From a candidate division Zixibacteria bacterium SM23_73_2 (GTDB lineage Bacteria; Zixibacteria; MSB-5A5; SM23-73-2): a DNA stretch of 61,958 nucleotides. The notes under the pieces were generated by a model that saw only the letters and a list, made by a program, of their open reading frames with translations, had not been told where the DNA came from and did no database searches. The translations under genes were made by a program, and so were the position numbers. Every line of letters begins with the position of its first letter. Position 1 is the first letter of the stretch. Location: assembly GCA_001304315.1 (NCBI GenBank), contig LJUW01000001.1, positions 1 to 61,958 of the forward strand. The letters are read 5' to 3'. This document shows, piece by piece, positions 1-6,869 of the stretch.

Positions 1-235
1 CATATATCATAGATACCCCGGTCACTATCTGGCTTCCGTGCGAGGTGTGAACATAGTAGATATGATAGAGATCACCTATAAACTCGATCACCGAATCGGG
101 AATACTTTCGAATTCAGAAACTGCCAGATGATCCGCAATGATTGCCTCGGCTTTTATTGAAGTTGATGAAAGTAGGAAACCAAACCACAACGATAGGACA
201 AAAATCACTGATAGCAAAATCTTCCTTTCTGTCAT
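1..235 (-). CDS. Secreted protein with HTSHGSQ motif (3' part missing)
   Basis: Reading leftwards from an ATG at 235, an open frame runs off the window edge after 78 residues. The first 28 residues are a signal peptide (charged MTERK, then a long hydrophobic stretch ending near SIKAEA), so the product is exported. The visible mature part holds the motif YYVHTSHGSQIVTG. I have an impression of similar segments in large secreted proteins of candidate phyla but know no assigned function. A good Shine-Dalgarno (GGAGG, 5 bases from ATG) supports the start, and a promoter-like pair lies further upstream. The catalytic or binding role is unknown and the C-terminus lies outside the window. Confidence 0.75.
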   Translation of the reverse strand, partial: MTERKILLSVIFVLSLWFGFLLSSTSIKAEAIIADHLAVSEFESIPDSVIEFIGDLYHIYYVHTSHGSQIVTGVSMIY

Positions 236-322
236 TTTTCCTCCGAAGGTGGCTACTTCGGTTTCAGAATTCACTCTTTATTTAAATAAGGGTTTTCGCA
301 AACCTTTTCACTTTTCAATATT

Positions 323-350
323 AATTTAACCCAATTTCCAGATTTGTCAA
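323..350 (-). promoter_or_regulatory. Candidate sigma70-type promoter of the leftmost gene
   Basis: On the minus strand TTGACA (345-350) is followed after 16 bases by TAAATT (323-328), about 85 bases before the ATG at 235. The -35 is perfect and the -10 is weak, so this is a plausible rather than firm call. Confidence 0.4.
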
Positions 351-462
351 TAGTGTTCACAATGAGTCATGCAGATACCAAAAAGAATTTTTTATCCCAT
401 TTGCTTAAAAAGACTTTCCCCACCTCGTATCAAAAAGAAGGAAAGCCCGAAGATAAAGTCTT

Positions 463-1374
463 ATGAATGGCAACAGATCAAGGGTAGTTTTAATCAAAAG
501 TAAAAAGGTGATAAATTCCTCTGGAAAGGTGGATTTGAATCTTCTGCAAAACATGGTAGCTAAAGGTTTAAGTTCTTTAACCTCAGAATCCGATTTCAGG
601 GATGCGATCTCACGCTTCTATTCTAAAAAACAGACCATCGGGATAAAGGTCAACTGCCTGGGAGGCAAAATGGTTGCCACCCATCCGGAACTGTGCATAA
701 CCACGGTAAATTTATTTGAGAAAGCAGGTTTTAATAAAAATAAATTCTTGGTCTGGGACAGGTCAAACCAGGAACTCAAGGAGGTGGGTTTTTCCGTGAA
801 CAGTAAAGGCAAAGATTTTTTGTGTTTCGGAACCGATGCTCAGGGCGTGGGTTACACCAGAGACCTTTTTGCCCACAAAGAGATCGGAAGCCTTTTCTCC
901 AGGATAATAACCGATTACACCGATGCCCAGATTAACATGCCGATCTTAAAAGACCACGCTCTTGCCGGGATAACCTGCGGAATGAAAAACTACTTCGGAG
1001 CAATCCACAACCCCAACAAATACCACGACAACGGGTGCGATCCCTTTGTGGCTGACCTTAACTCTATGCCCCAGATAAAGGATAAAAACAAGCTCGTGAT
1101 CTGCGATGCCTTGAGGATTCAATGCAACGGTGGCCCGGCATATCATCCTCAGTGGTCCGATCTTTACGGGGGCGTATTAATTGGCACCGATCCGGTGGCA
1201 GTAGACTATGTAGGCTACAGGATAATCGAAAGGATCAGAAAAAACCATAATCTATCTCCGCTGGAGAAATCAGGGAGAAAGCCGAACTACATCTTCACCG
1301 CAGCTGATAAGGAGCATAATTTGGGAAATGTCGGTCTGGAAAAAATAGATCTGGTGGAGATAAATTCAGGTTAA
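463..1374 (+). CDS. DUF362 domain protein
   Basis: A 303-residue protein of the DUF362 family. Family hallmarks are GIKVNCLGG near residue 60, the central ITDYTDAQINMPILKDHALAGITCGMKNYFGAIHNP segment (about residues 147-183) and GTDPVAVDYVGYRII near residue 247. No signal peptide and no ferredoxin-type cysteine clusters are seen, so it is the short, cluster-free form, probably cytoplasmic. DUF362 proteins are often found near radical SAM or iron-sulfur proteins, and here the stop is only 3 bases before an AmrS-type radical SAM gene, so the two are surely co-transcribed. The biochemical function is unknown. The same architecture recurs at 26702-27601 with a Tat signal. Confidence 0.85.
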   Translation: MNGNRSRVVLIKSKKVINSSGKVDLNLLQNMVAKGLSSLTSESDFRDAISRFYSKKQTIGIKVNCLGGKMVATHPELCITTVNLFEKAGFNKNKFLVWDRSNQELKEVGFSVNSKGKDFLCFGTDAQGVGYTRDLFAHKEIGSLFSRIITDYTDAQINMPILKDHALAGITCGMKNYFGAIHNPNKYHDNGCDPFVADLNSMPQIKDKNKLVICDALRIQCNGGPAYHPQWSDLYGGVLIGTDPVAVDYVGYRIIERIRKNHNLSPLEKSGRKPNYIFTAADKEHNLGNVGLEKIDLVEINSG

Positions 1375-1377
1375 TAT

Positions 1378-2529
1378 ATGTTCAGGATCAAAAGAAGAGA
1401 TTTTCTGAAGTATTCCATAGCAGCAACCGGTGGAATTTTGGCGCCGAAACTGCTGAATGATTTTTCGGTTCTGGAACATATCCCCCTGGCATATGCCCAG
1501 GAAAGAACCAACCAGCTTTCCAAAGTTGAGGCAAAATATTACGAAAAACTGAAACATAAGGAAATCAGATGTAAACTCTGCCCCCGGGAGTGTCTGGTTG
1601 GAGATAAGGAGAGGGGATACTGCGGGGTCAGGGAAAACCAGGAGGGCGTGTATTACACTCTGGTTCATTCGATCGTCTGCTCGGCCAATGTCGATCCCAT
1701 CGAGAAGAAACCCTTTTTCCATTTCCTTCCTGCGACCACAGCATTCTCAATAGCAACTGCAGGCTGTAACATGAACTGCAAATACTGCCAGAACTGGCAG
1801 ATCTCCCAGGTACGTCCCGAGCAGGTGGACAATTATCATCTTCCCCCGGAATTGGTAGCCGATTATGCCGAGCAAAAAGGGTGCAGGTCAATAGCCTATA
1901 CCTATTCCGAGCCGATAGTCTTCTACGAATACATGCTCGACTGCGCCAGGGAGGGAAAAAAAAGGGGTATCAAAAGCGCGGTCATAACCGCAGGGTACAT
2001 CAATCACGATCCTTTGGTGGAACTGTGCAAGGAAGTGGATGCCATAAAAATCGACTTCAAGGGATTCACCGAAGAATTTTATAAAAATATATGCAGATCA
2101 GAACTAAAACCGGTGATGGACAGATTGGTAGATCTTGCTAAAATTGGAATATGGTTCGAGCTGGTTTATCTTATGGTTCCAACTCTAAACGATGACATGA
2201 AGGACATAAAAAGGATGTGCAGGTGGATATTTAAGGATCTGGGGCCAAATGTTCCCCTGCACTTTTCCCGCTTCCACCCCACCTATCTTTTAAAAAACCT
2301 CCCCCCTACCCCGGTCTCCAGTCTGGAAAGAGCAAGGGAGACAGCTCTGGAAGCCGGATTGAGATACGTTTATATTGGCAACGTTTTCGGACACGAAGCG
2401 GAGAACACCTATTGTCCTAATTGCAAGAACAAAATTGTGGGGAGGAATGGTTATATAATTACCCAGATAAACATTAAGGATAAAAGGTGCAAATTCTGCG
2501 GTGAGATAATCCCCGGAGTGTGGGAGTAA
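1378..2529 (+). CDS. amrS: AmrS-type radical SAM protein with a Tat signal
   Basis: A 383-residue radical SAM protein. The N-terminal cysteine block CKLCPREC (residues 65-72), the GYCGVREN segment, DPIEKKPFFHFLP and the cluster motif CNMNCKYC (C130, C134, C137) followed by QNWQIS match the radical SAM member of the AmmeMemoRadiSam system. The C-terminus carries two CxxC pairs (346/349 and 371/374), likely a zinc ribbon. The first 40 residues contain KRRDFLKYS followed by a hydrophobic stretch and AYAQ, a twin-arginine export signal, which is odd for a SAM-using enzyme. Neither AmrA nor AmrB is in the window. It follows the DUF362 gene by 3 bases. The substrate is unknown. Confidence 0.85.
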   Translation: MFRIKRRDFLKYSIAATGGILAPKLLNDFSVLEHIPLAYAQERTNQLSKVEAKYYEKLKHKEIRCKLCPRECLVGDKERGYCGVRENQEGVYYTLVHSIVCSANVDPIEKKPFFHFLPATTAFSIATAGCNMNCKYCQNWQISQVRPEQVDNYHLPPELVADYAEQKGCRSIAYTYSEPIVFYEYMLDCAREGKKRGIKSAVITAGYINHDPLVELCKEVDAIKIDFKGFTEEFYKNICRSELKPVMDRLVDLAKIGIWFELVYLMVPTLNDDMKDIKRMCRWIFKDLGPNVPLHFSRFHPTYLLKNLPPTPVSSLERARETALEAGLRYVYIGNVFGHEAENTYCPNCKNKIVGRNGYIITQINIKDKRCKFCGEIIPGVWE

Positions 2530-2537
2530 CCGTTGAT

Positions 2538-2594
2538 GCATCGGTATTAGGAAATACCGATGCGATTAGCTTCGGGAATTCCTATTCCCGAAGC
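2538..2594. repeat. Tandem pair of perfect palindromes (REP/BIME-like)
   Basis: Two hairpins follow each other just after the amrS stop. The first has an 11-bp perfect stem (2538-2548 with 2553-2563, loop AGGA). The second has a 10-bp perfect stem (2569-2578 with 2585-2594, loop TTCCTA). The stems are unrelated in sequence. No T-run follows, so they do not look like intrinsic terminators. They resemble the other intergenic palindromes of the window. Confidence 0.75.
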
Positions 2595-2654
2595 ATCAGA
2601 GATTCTTTTAAAGTAAAGCTCAAGGGATTGTTGAAAAACTGGAACTATCAAACT

Positions 2655-2744
2655 GTCATTCTGACCCCGCCCTTGGCGGGGGAAAAATCTCTATATAAAT
2701 CAAAGAGATTCTTCGGTCGTCCATCTGGACTCCCTCAGAACGAC
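2655..2744. repeat. Dispersed palindromic element, copy 1
   Basis: A 90-bp element begins with GTCATTCTGA and ends with TCAGAACGAC (9 of 10 complementary). Inside are a GC-rich hairpin, CCCCGCC-CTT-GGCGGGG, and an AATCTCT/AGAGATT pair. Related copies lie at 24262-24363 and 58021-58130. It occupies most of the 449-base gap 2530-2978, which holds no convincing gene; the rest is AT-rich. Confidence 0.75.
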
Positions 2745-2795
2745 AGGGCAGGTTTTTTCAATACCCCTCAAGCCTTGTTTTCCAAAAACCTGCAC

Positions 2796-2818
2796 AAATA
2801 AAGCCTGCTTTATTTTCC
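2796..2818 (+). terminator. Possible weak intrinsic terminator
   Basis: AAATAAAGC (2796-2804) pairs with GCTTTATTT (2807-2815) over a 2-base gap, and the 3' arm ends in four Ts. It could end transcription from the DUF362/amrS pair, but the stem is AT-rich and the T-run short. Confidence 0.35.
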
Positions 2819-2978
2819 CCCTATTTCAAAATCGTTATCTAAAAAATTAGAATCCAAAAATTCAGTCTTTTTTATTTGACCTCAAGAAAAAGAAAAATAT
2901 ATTTAAAAGAAGGATCTGACCATAGATTCTTTTTTTGGTAAACTGTTTTTATGGATTTCTGTCGATAAATTTTTTGAT

Positions 2979-5249
2979 ATGAGTTTTGACAAAATCCGTT
3001 TTATTTTAGCCTGCCTGATATTGGGTTTCTCCTCCATGGTTTCCCAGATAATTCTTTTCCGGGAGATGATAATCTCGTTTTTCGGAAACGAGCTTTGTTT
3101 GGGAGCTCTGCTTTTCGTCTGGCTTCTGTGGGTTGGGGTAGGCTCAAAGTTAGGTGAGAGACTCTACCCCAAAAACGCATCCTTCGGAACGCTTTTCCTG
3201 TGGTATCTTATCTGTTCATTCATTCTTCTTCTAACCATATTCGGGATTCGCTTTTCAAAAATCATATTAGGTATTATGCCCGGGGAGATAACCAGCTTTT
3301 TCCCCATGCTTTTCTCATCCTTTTTGCTTTTAAGCCCCCTCTGTCTTTTGTGGGGGATCATCTTCGTCTTGAATTCAAGGTTTTGGGAATTCAAAGGTCT
3401 TCCCTCTTTTCTGGTCAACCGGGTTTATCTCTGGGAATCCCTGGGAGCAGGCTTGGGAGGTCTTCTGACCACCTTCGTTTTCATCCCTTTTCTCTCCAAT
3501 TTCAAGATCATCTTCTGCCTTCTGGTCTTAAACCTGCTTTTATCCGCCCTGATTTTTTTCAACATCAAAAAGAAGTTGAAATCCTATATCTTTTCATTTT
3601 TAACCTGTGCTTTCATTCTGGTAGTTATTTTTCTGGGTATTGACAAAACCTTGGATGATTTTTCATTTTCCAAACTGTGGAGAGGATTTCCCATAATCTA
3701 CTCCGAGGACACCATCTACGGTAACATCTCGGTTACCAAAACAGAAGAACAGACCACCTTTTTCGAAAACGGCCTTATGCTTTTCTCCTACCCTGATCAG
3801 TACTCAGCTGAGGAGGCGGTGCTTTTTGCCCTTTCCCAGCACCCCCATCCCAAAAGACTGCTTTTGATCGGGGGTGGTCTGGGTGGTGCAATTGCCCAGG
3901 CTCAAAAAATAAAGGATATTAAAATCGACTACGTTGAGCTCGACTTCAAACTTATAGGAATCGCTAAAAGATTTTTACCTGAAGAGGAAATTTTATCCCT
4001 TGACAAAGCAGAAATCAAATTTACAGATGGAAGGCTCTATGTAAAAAATAAGACAAAGAAGATCGGTTATTTATACGATGTTGTGATTTTGAATTTACCC
4101 GACCCCTACACTACCCAGCTGAACAGATTCTACACCAAAGAATTCTTCAGGATGATAAAAATAATTTTAGATTTTGATGGAATATTCTCATTCCGGGTAA
4201 CCTCCCAGATAAATTATATCAGCTCCGAACAATCCCTGTATCTCTCAAGTTTGTATCGCACCTTAAGTGAAGTTTTTGAGAAGTTAGAGATCCTTCCCGG
4301 ACCAAATGCGATCTTTTTAGCATCCTCTCAAAGGGAACTGACATCAGACTGGGAAAAGATGGTAGCCAATCTAGAAAAAAATCATGTGGAAGCAGAATAT
4401 GTAAACCGCAACTTTCTTTTTGACCGACTCAATCCCCAGAGGATATCCAACCTAAAATCATCCGTTTTCTCGAAAAGCGGAAAGGTAAACACCGACTTAA
4501 AACCGATTTCATATTTCTACAACACCATACTCTGGAGCACCCAGCTCAATTCTTTTGAGAAGAAGATCTTTCTTATATTAAAAGATGTAAAAAGCATATG
4601 GTACCTTTTGATACCTTCACTTTTTTTCTTTGCATCTCTTTCCTTCTTCTATAAGAAAAAGACAAAATACCAGAATTTAGCATTATCTGCCATTTTCATA
4701 GTCGGCTTCTCAAACATCCTTTTGGAGATTTTAATCCTTTTATCCTATCAGATCTTCTATGGATACATCTATTCTAAAATCGGCTTGATATTAACCGCTT
4801 TTATGCTGGGACTTTCCGGGGGAGCCTTTCTTTTTGAGAGAAAAAGTAAAATTAAACCCCCGGATTTTAGATGGCTCTCCAAGCTTCAATTACTCCAGGT
4901 TATTCTCCCGCTTTCTTTGCTTTTTTTAATCAGTTATTTTTCAAAATCTCAGACCAAGGGCTTTTTGATAGAATCATCCCTTTTGATTTTGATTACCCTT
5001 TCAGGTATTTTAGAGGGTTTGGAATTCACCTCAGCCAATCATCTTTATATTAAGGAGATGGGTGAGAAAAACCTGGGGACAGGTTATTCAATTGACCTGC
5101 TCGGCTCAGCCTTAGGCTCTATTCTTGTGAGTGTAATCCTTGTTCCCCTTTTAGGAATTCCGCTGAGTCTTTTACTTGCAGCTTTTTTGAATTTCGTCTG
5201 TTTTATATTTCTGATGAGTTCAACCCTGGGAATCCCTTACGAGAGCTAA
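2979..5249 (+). CDS. Polytopic membrane protein with spermidine-synthase-like domain
   Basis: A 756-residue integral membrane protein. Residues 1-220 contain several hydrophobic helices, starting with a segment similar to the N-terminus of fused MFS/spermidine-synthase-like proteins (SSMVSQIILFREM). A soluble Rossmann-type methyltransferase or aminopropyltransferase fold follows. Its nucleotide-binding glycine loop RLLLIGGGLGGAIAQ is near residue 290, with VELD about 20 residues later and LNLPDPYTTQLNRFYTKEFF near residue 370. Another block of helices runs from about residue 540 to the end. Family members are usually annotated as spermidine synthase, but activity on putrescine is unproven for this membrane-fused type. 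It is a lone plus-strand gene, convergent with the genes to its right. Confidence 0.8.
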   Translation: MSFDKIRFILACLILGFSSMVSQIILFREMIISFFGNELCLGALLFVWLLWVGVGSKLGERLYPKNASFGTLFLWYLICSFILLLTIFGIRFSKIILGIMPGEITSFFPMLFSSFLLLSPLCLLWGIIFVLNSRFWEFKGLPSFLVNRVYLWESLGAGLGGLLTTFVFIPFLSNFKIIFCLLVLNLLLSALIFFNIKKKLKSYIFSFLTCAFILVVIFLGIDKTLDDFSFSKLWRGFPIIYSEDTIYGNISVTKTEEQTTFFENGLMLFSYPDQYSAEEAVLFALSQHPHPKRLLLIGGGLGGAIAQAQKIKDIKIDYVELDFKLIGIAKRFLPEEEILSLDKAEIKFTDGRLYVKNKTKKIGYLYDVVILNLPDPYTTQLNRFYTKEFFRMIKIILDFDGIFSFRVTSQINYISSEQSLYLSSLYRTLSEVFEKLEILPGPNAIFLASSQRELTSDWEKMVANLEKNHVEAEYVNRNFLFDRLNPQRISNLKSSVFSKSGKVNTDLKPISYFYNTILWSTQLNSFEKKIFLILKDVKSIWYLLIPSLFFFASLSFFYKKKTKYQNLALSAIFIVGFSNILLEILILLSYQIFYGYIYSKIGLILTAFMLGLSGGAFLFERKSKIKPPDFRWLSKLQLLQVILPLSLLFLISYFSKSQTKGFLIESSLLILITLSGILEGLEFTSANHLYIKEMGEKNLGTGYSIDLLGSALGSILVSVILVPLLGIPLSLLLAAFLNFVCFIFLMSSTLGIPYES

Positions 5250-5250
5250 A

Positions 5251-5342
5251 AAGAGCTACCGGGTGATTCTTCAAAAGTGAAAGAATCATCCGGGGGGTGA
5301 AAGACGTAGGACTTTCACTGAATTATGCACCCGGCGGCTCTT
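5251..5342. other. Structured segment: three-way junction with alternative pairing
   Basis: An outer stem pairs 5251-5256 (AAGAGC) with 5337-5342 (GCTCTT) and 5259-5265 (CCGGGTG) with 5328-5334 (CACCCGG). It encloses two hairpins: ATTCTT/AAGAAT (5266-5271 with 5281-5286) and GTGAAAG/CTTTCAC (5297-5303 with 5312-5318). CCGGGTG can instead extend the first hairpin by pairing with 5287-5293, giving a 13-bp stem with one G-U. On the minus strand the structure ends GCTCTTTTTAGC, so it could terminate transcription of the small ORF at 5349-5540. It sits between convergent genes. Confidence 0.6.
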
Positions 5343-5348
5343 GGCTTC

Positions 5349-5540
5349 TCAGCTGGCACGATGGGTGGCTTTCCCCTCAATCCCTTCCAGATTCTCGGGA
5401 AATCTCCTCATCCAGAAAGGCAAAAAACTTTTCTTCACCCGCAGGATTCTTTTCTTCTGAAAATCCCTTTCCCAAGATTTACCGCTTTTCTTTTTATCCG
5501 ATTCAAAAAACTTTTGGTTGGTTTTCAAAAATTGATCCAT
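5349..5540 (-). CDS. Small, very basic hypothetical protein
   Basis: A 63-residue ORF (begins MDQFLKTNQKFF, ends GIEGKATHRAS), rich in Lys and Arg, with no recognised family. Its best support is a near-perfect Shine-Dalgarno, GAGGAGGGGCTT immediately before the ATG at 5540, and its position 81 bases downstream of the barrel gene on the same strand. It stops with TGA just before the structured segment 5251-5342. The following frame also reads open for some codons after the TGA, but no selenocysteine signal is evident. It could be a small nucleic-acid-binding protein, but that rests on charge alone. Confidence 0.45.
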   Translation of the reverse strand: MDQFLKTNQKFFESDKKKSGKSWERDFQKKRILRVKKSFLPFWMRRFPENLEGIEGKATHRAS

Positions 5541-5621
5541 AAGCCCCTCCTCAAATTTAACTATTCAAAGTTGGTCCCGAACCTTTTAAGTTCTTAATCT
5601 CTGTAATTTAATCTTAAAATA

Positions 5622-6869
5622 TCAAAATGATAACCCGCTGGACAACAACACTCCCATACCCTTTCCCTTGCTTGGCCAGAGGGAGTTCTTTATGCTCATA
5701 CCCAAATCAATGAAGGAGTTCCCGATTTTAAATCCCAGACCCCAGCAGGTGGCAAATTTTTCCTTACCACCGAAGATCAGCCCCGATCTGAGCTTTAGCC
5801 ATGATAGCCAAGTAAACTCGGTGCCCAAAGACAATTTGGGTATCCTTGAACTGCCAGCGCTATTCTTAAAACCCTGCTCCAGATCAGTTGAAAGGGTTAG
5901 CTTATTAAGTTTGTAAGACACTCCCCCCTTTACGATCAAGGGGAGCTTGGAATTAAAAGATCCAATATCCTCAGTATAATCCTCTTCCAGGTAAACCGAA
6001 TCATCATCTGAGTTCTCAATGGTCAAGGAATCGGTTGAAATCCTGTACCACCTTTTTTGGGTTTTCTTATTCCATTTAATGCTGCTTAAGATATTAACCA
6101 GACACAATCCCACTGTTACCTTATCGCTTATAAAAGATCCCAATCCTAAATCAAAAGAATAACCGCTCCCCCCCTCTGCTGATTTCGCAGAGAAATATCC
6201 CTGGCCATGTATCCGATCCTTTTCGGTTTCGAAAAATCCGGATGATTCCGTTATCTTTTGATAGTAAATTCCCTTAATCCATTTGACATTAACTCCGGCA
6301 AACAGAGGTTTACTTTTAACACTTGCGATCTTCGTTGCTCCGGAAAAAGCCACCTCGAAAAAAACAAGCGCTTCCCCTCTGAGATCCGAAAGTTCGACTC
6401 TTTGATCAAGGGAGTTACCATTTAAAAGTATCTCCAGAGGCTCCTTGGGAAAGTTAAAATCAGAAACTCCCAAAACACGTGAGGCCAGGCCGAACTTGCC
6501 AATTTTCGCTCCTAAAAGAGATGCTCCTGCATCTCCGGAAAGAGAAAAGCCCTTTTCCGGAATTGCGGACAGAATATCATCCTTATCCCCCTGATCCAAA
6601 AACCTGCCATTGTAAGCATTGTAATCATTTAAACTGAAGCTGTTGTTTTCGATTTTAGCACCAAATGAGAGGAAGCTAAAGTATGAATTTTTACCAAAGC
6701 TTAAGAAAGCAGGATGTTCGAATATGGCTTCAGTCGACCTGGGCAGGGATGTATAGGCTCCTCCCAGACCTAATCCCCGGGCAGAGGATACCACCCAGGA
6801 TGAAGCTACCCCGGGAAGCAAGAAGATCAAAAGAAAGACTATCACAGCTCCCGCAAAGATTTTTTTCAT
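5622..6869 (-). CDS. Outer-membrane beta-barrel protein (PorV/UPF0164-like)
   Basis: A 415-residue protein with a signal peptide (MKKIFAGAVIVFLLIFLLPGVASS). It then has the layout of PorV/UPF0164/TraF-like barrels: a conserved start SARGLGLGGAYTSLPRSTEAIFEHPA (residues 29-54), alternating glycine- and aromatic-rich strands throughout, and a final strand ending in LSSGLSF with a C-terminal aromatic residue. Predicted location is the outer membrane. Its ATG overlaps the stop of the upstream lipoprotein gene by 4 bases (ATGA), so the two are translationally coupled and probably form one envelope unit. The transported or anchored partner is unknown. Confidence 0.75.
   Translation of the reverse strand: MKKIFAGAVIVFLLIFLLPGVASSWVVSSARGLGLGGAYTSLPRSTEAIFEHPAFLSFGKNSYFSFLSFGAKIENNSFSLNDYNAYNGRFLDQGDKDDILSAIPEKGFSLSGDAGASLLGAKIGKFGLASRVLGVSDFNFPKEPLEILLNGNSLDQRVELSDLRGEALVFFEVAFSGATKIASVKSKPLFAGVNVKWIKGIYYQKITESSGFFETEKDRIHGQGYFSAKSAEGGSGYSFDLGLGSFISDKVTVGLCLVNILSSIKWNKKTQKRWYRISTDSLTIENSDDDSVYLEEDYTEDIGSFNSKLPLIVKGGVSYKLNKLTLSTDLEQGFKNSAGSSRIPKLSLGTEFTWLSWLKLRSGLIFGGKEKFATCWGLGFKIGNSFIDLGMSIKNSLWPSKGKGMGVLLSSGLSF

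Noticed and set aside
5251..5342. Group II intron domain V remnant
   Set aside because: GAGCCG and GTGAAAG resemble domain V, but the bulge, spacing and closing strand do not fit and no reverse transcriptase is near.
5320..5351. Selenocysteine read-through of the TGA ending the 63-residue ORF
   Set aside because: The following hairpins do not have the bacterial SECIS layout and the continuing frame is short.
5297..5597. Plus-strand frames overlapping the small basic ORF
   Set aside because: They run through the structured palindromes and lack a Shine-Dalgarno, whereas the minus-strand frame has a strong one.
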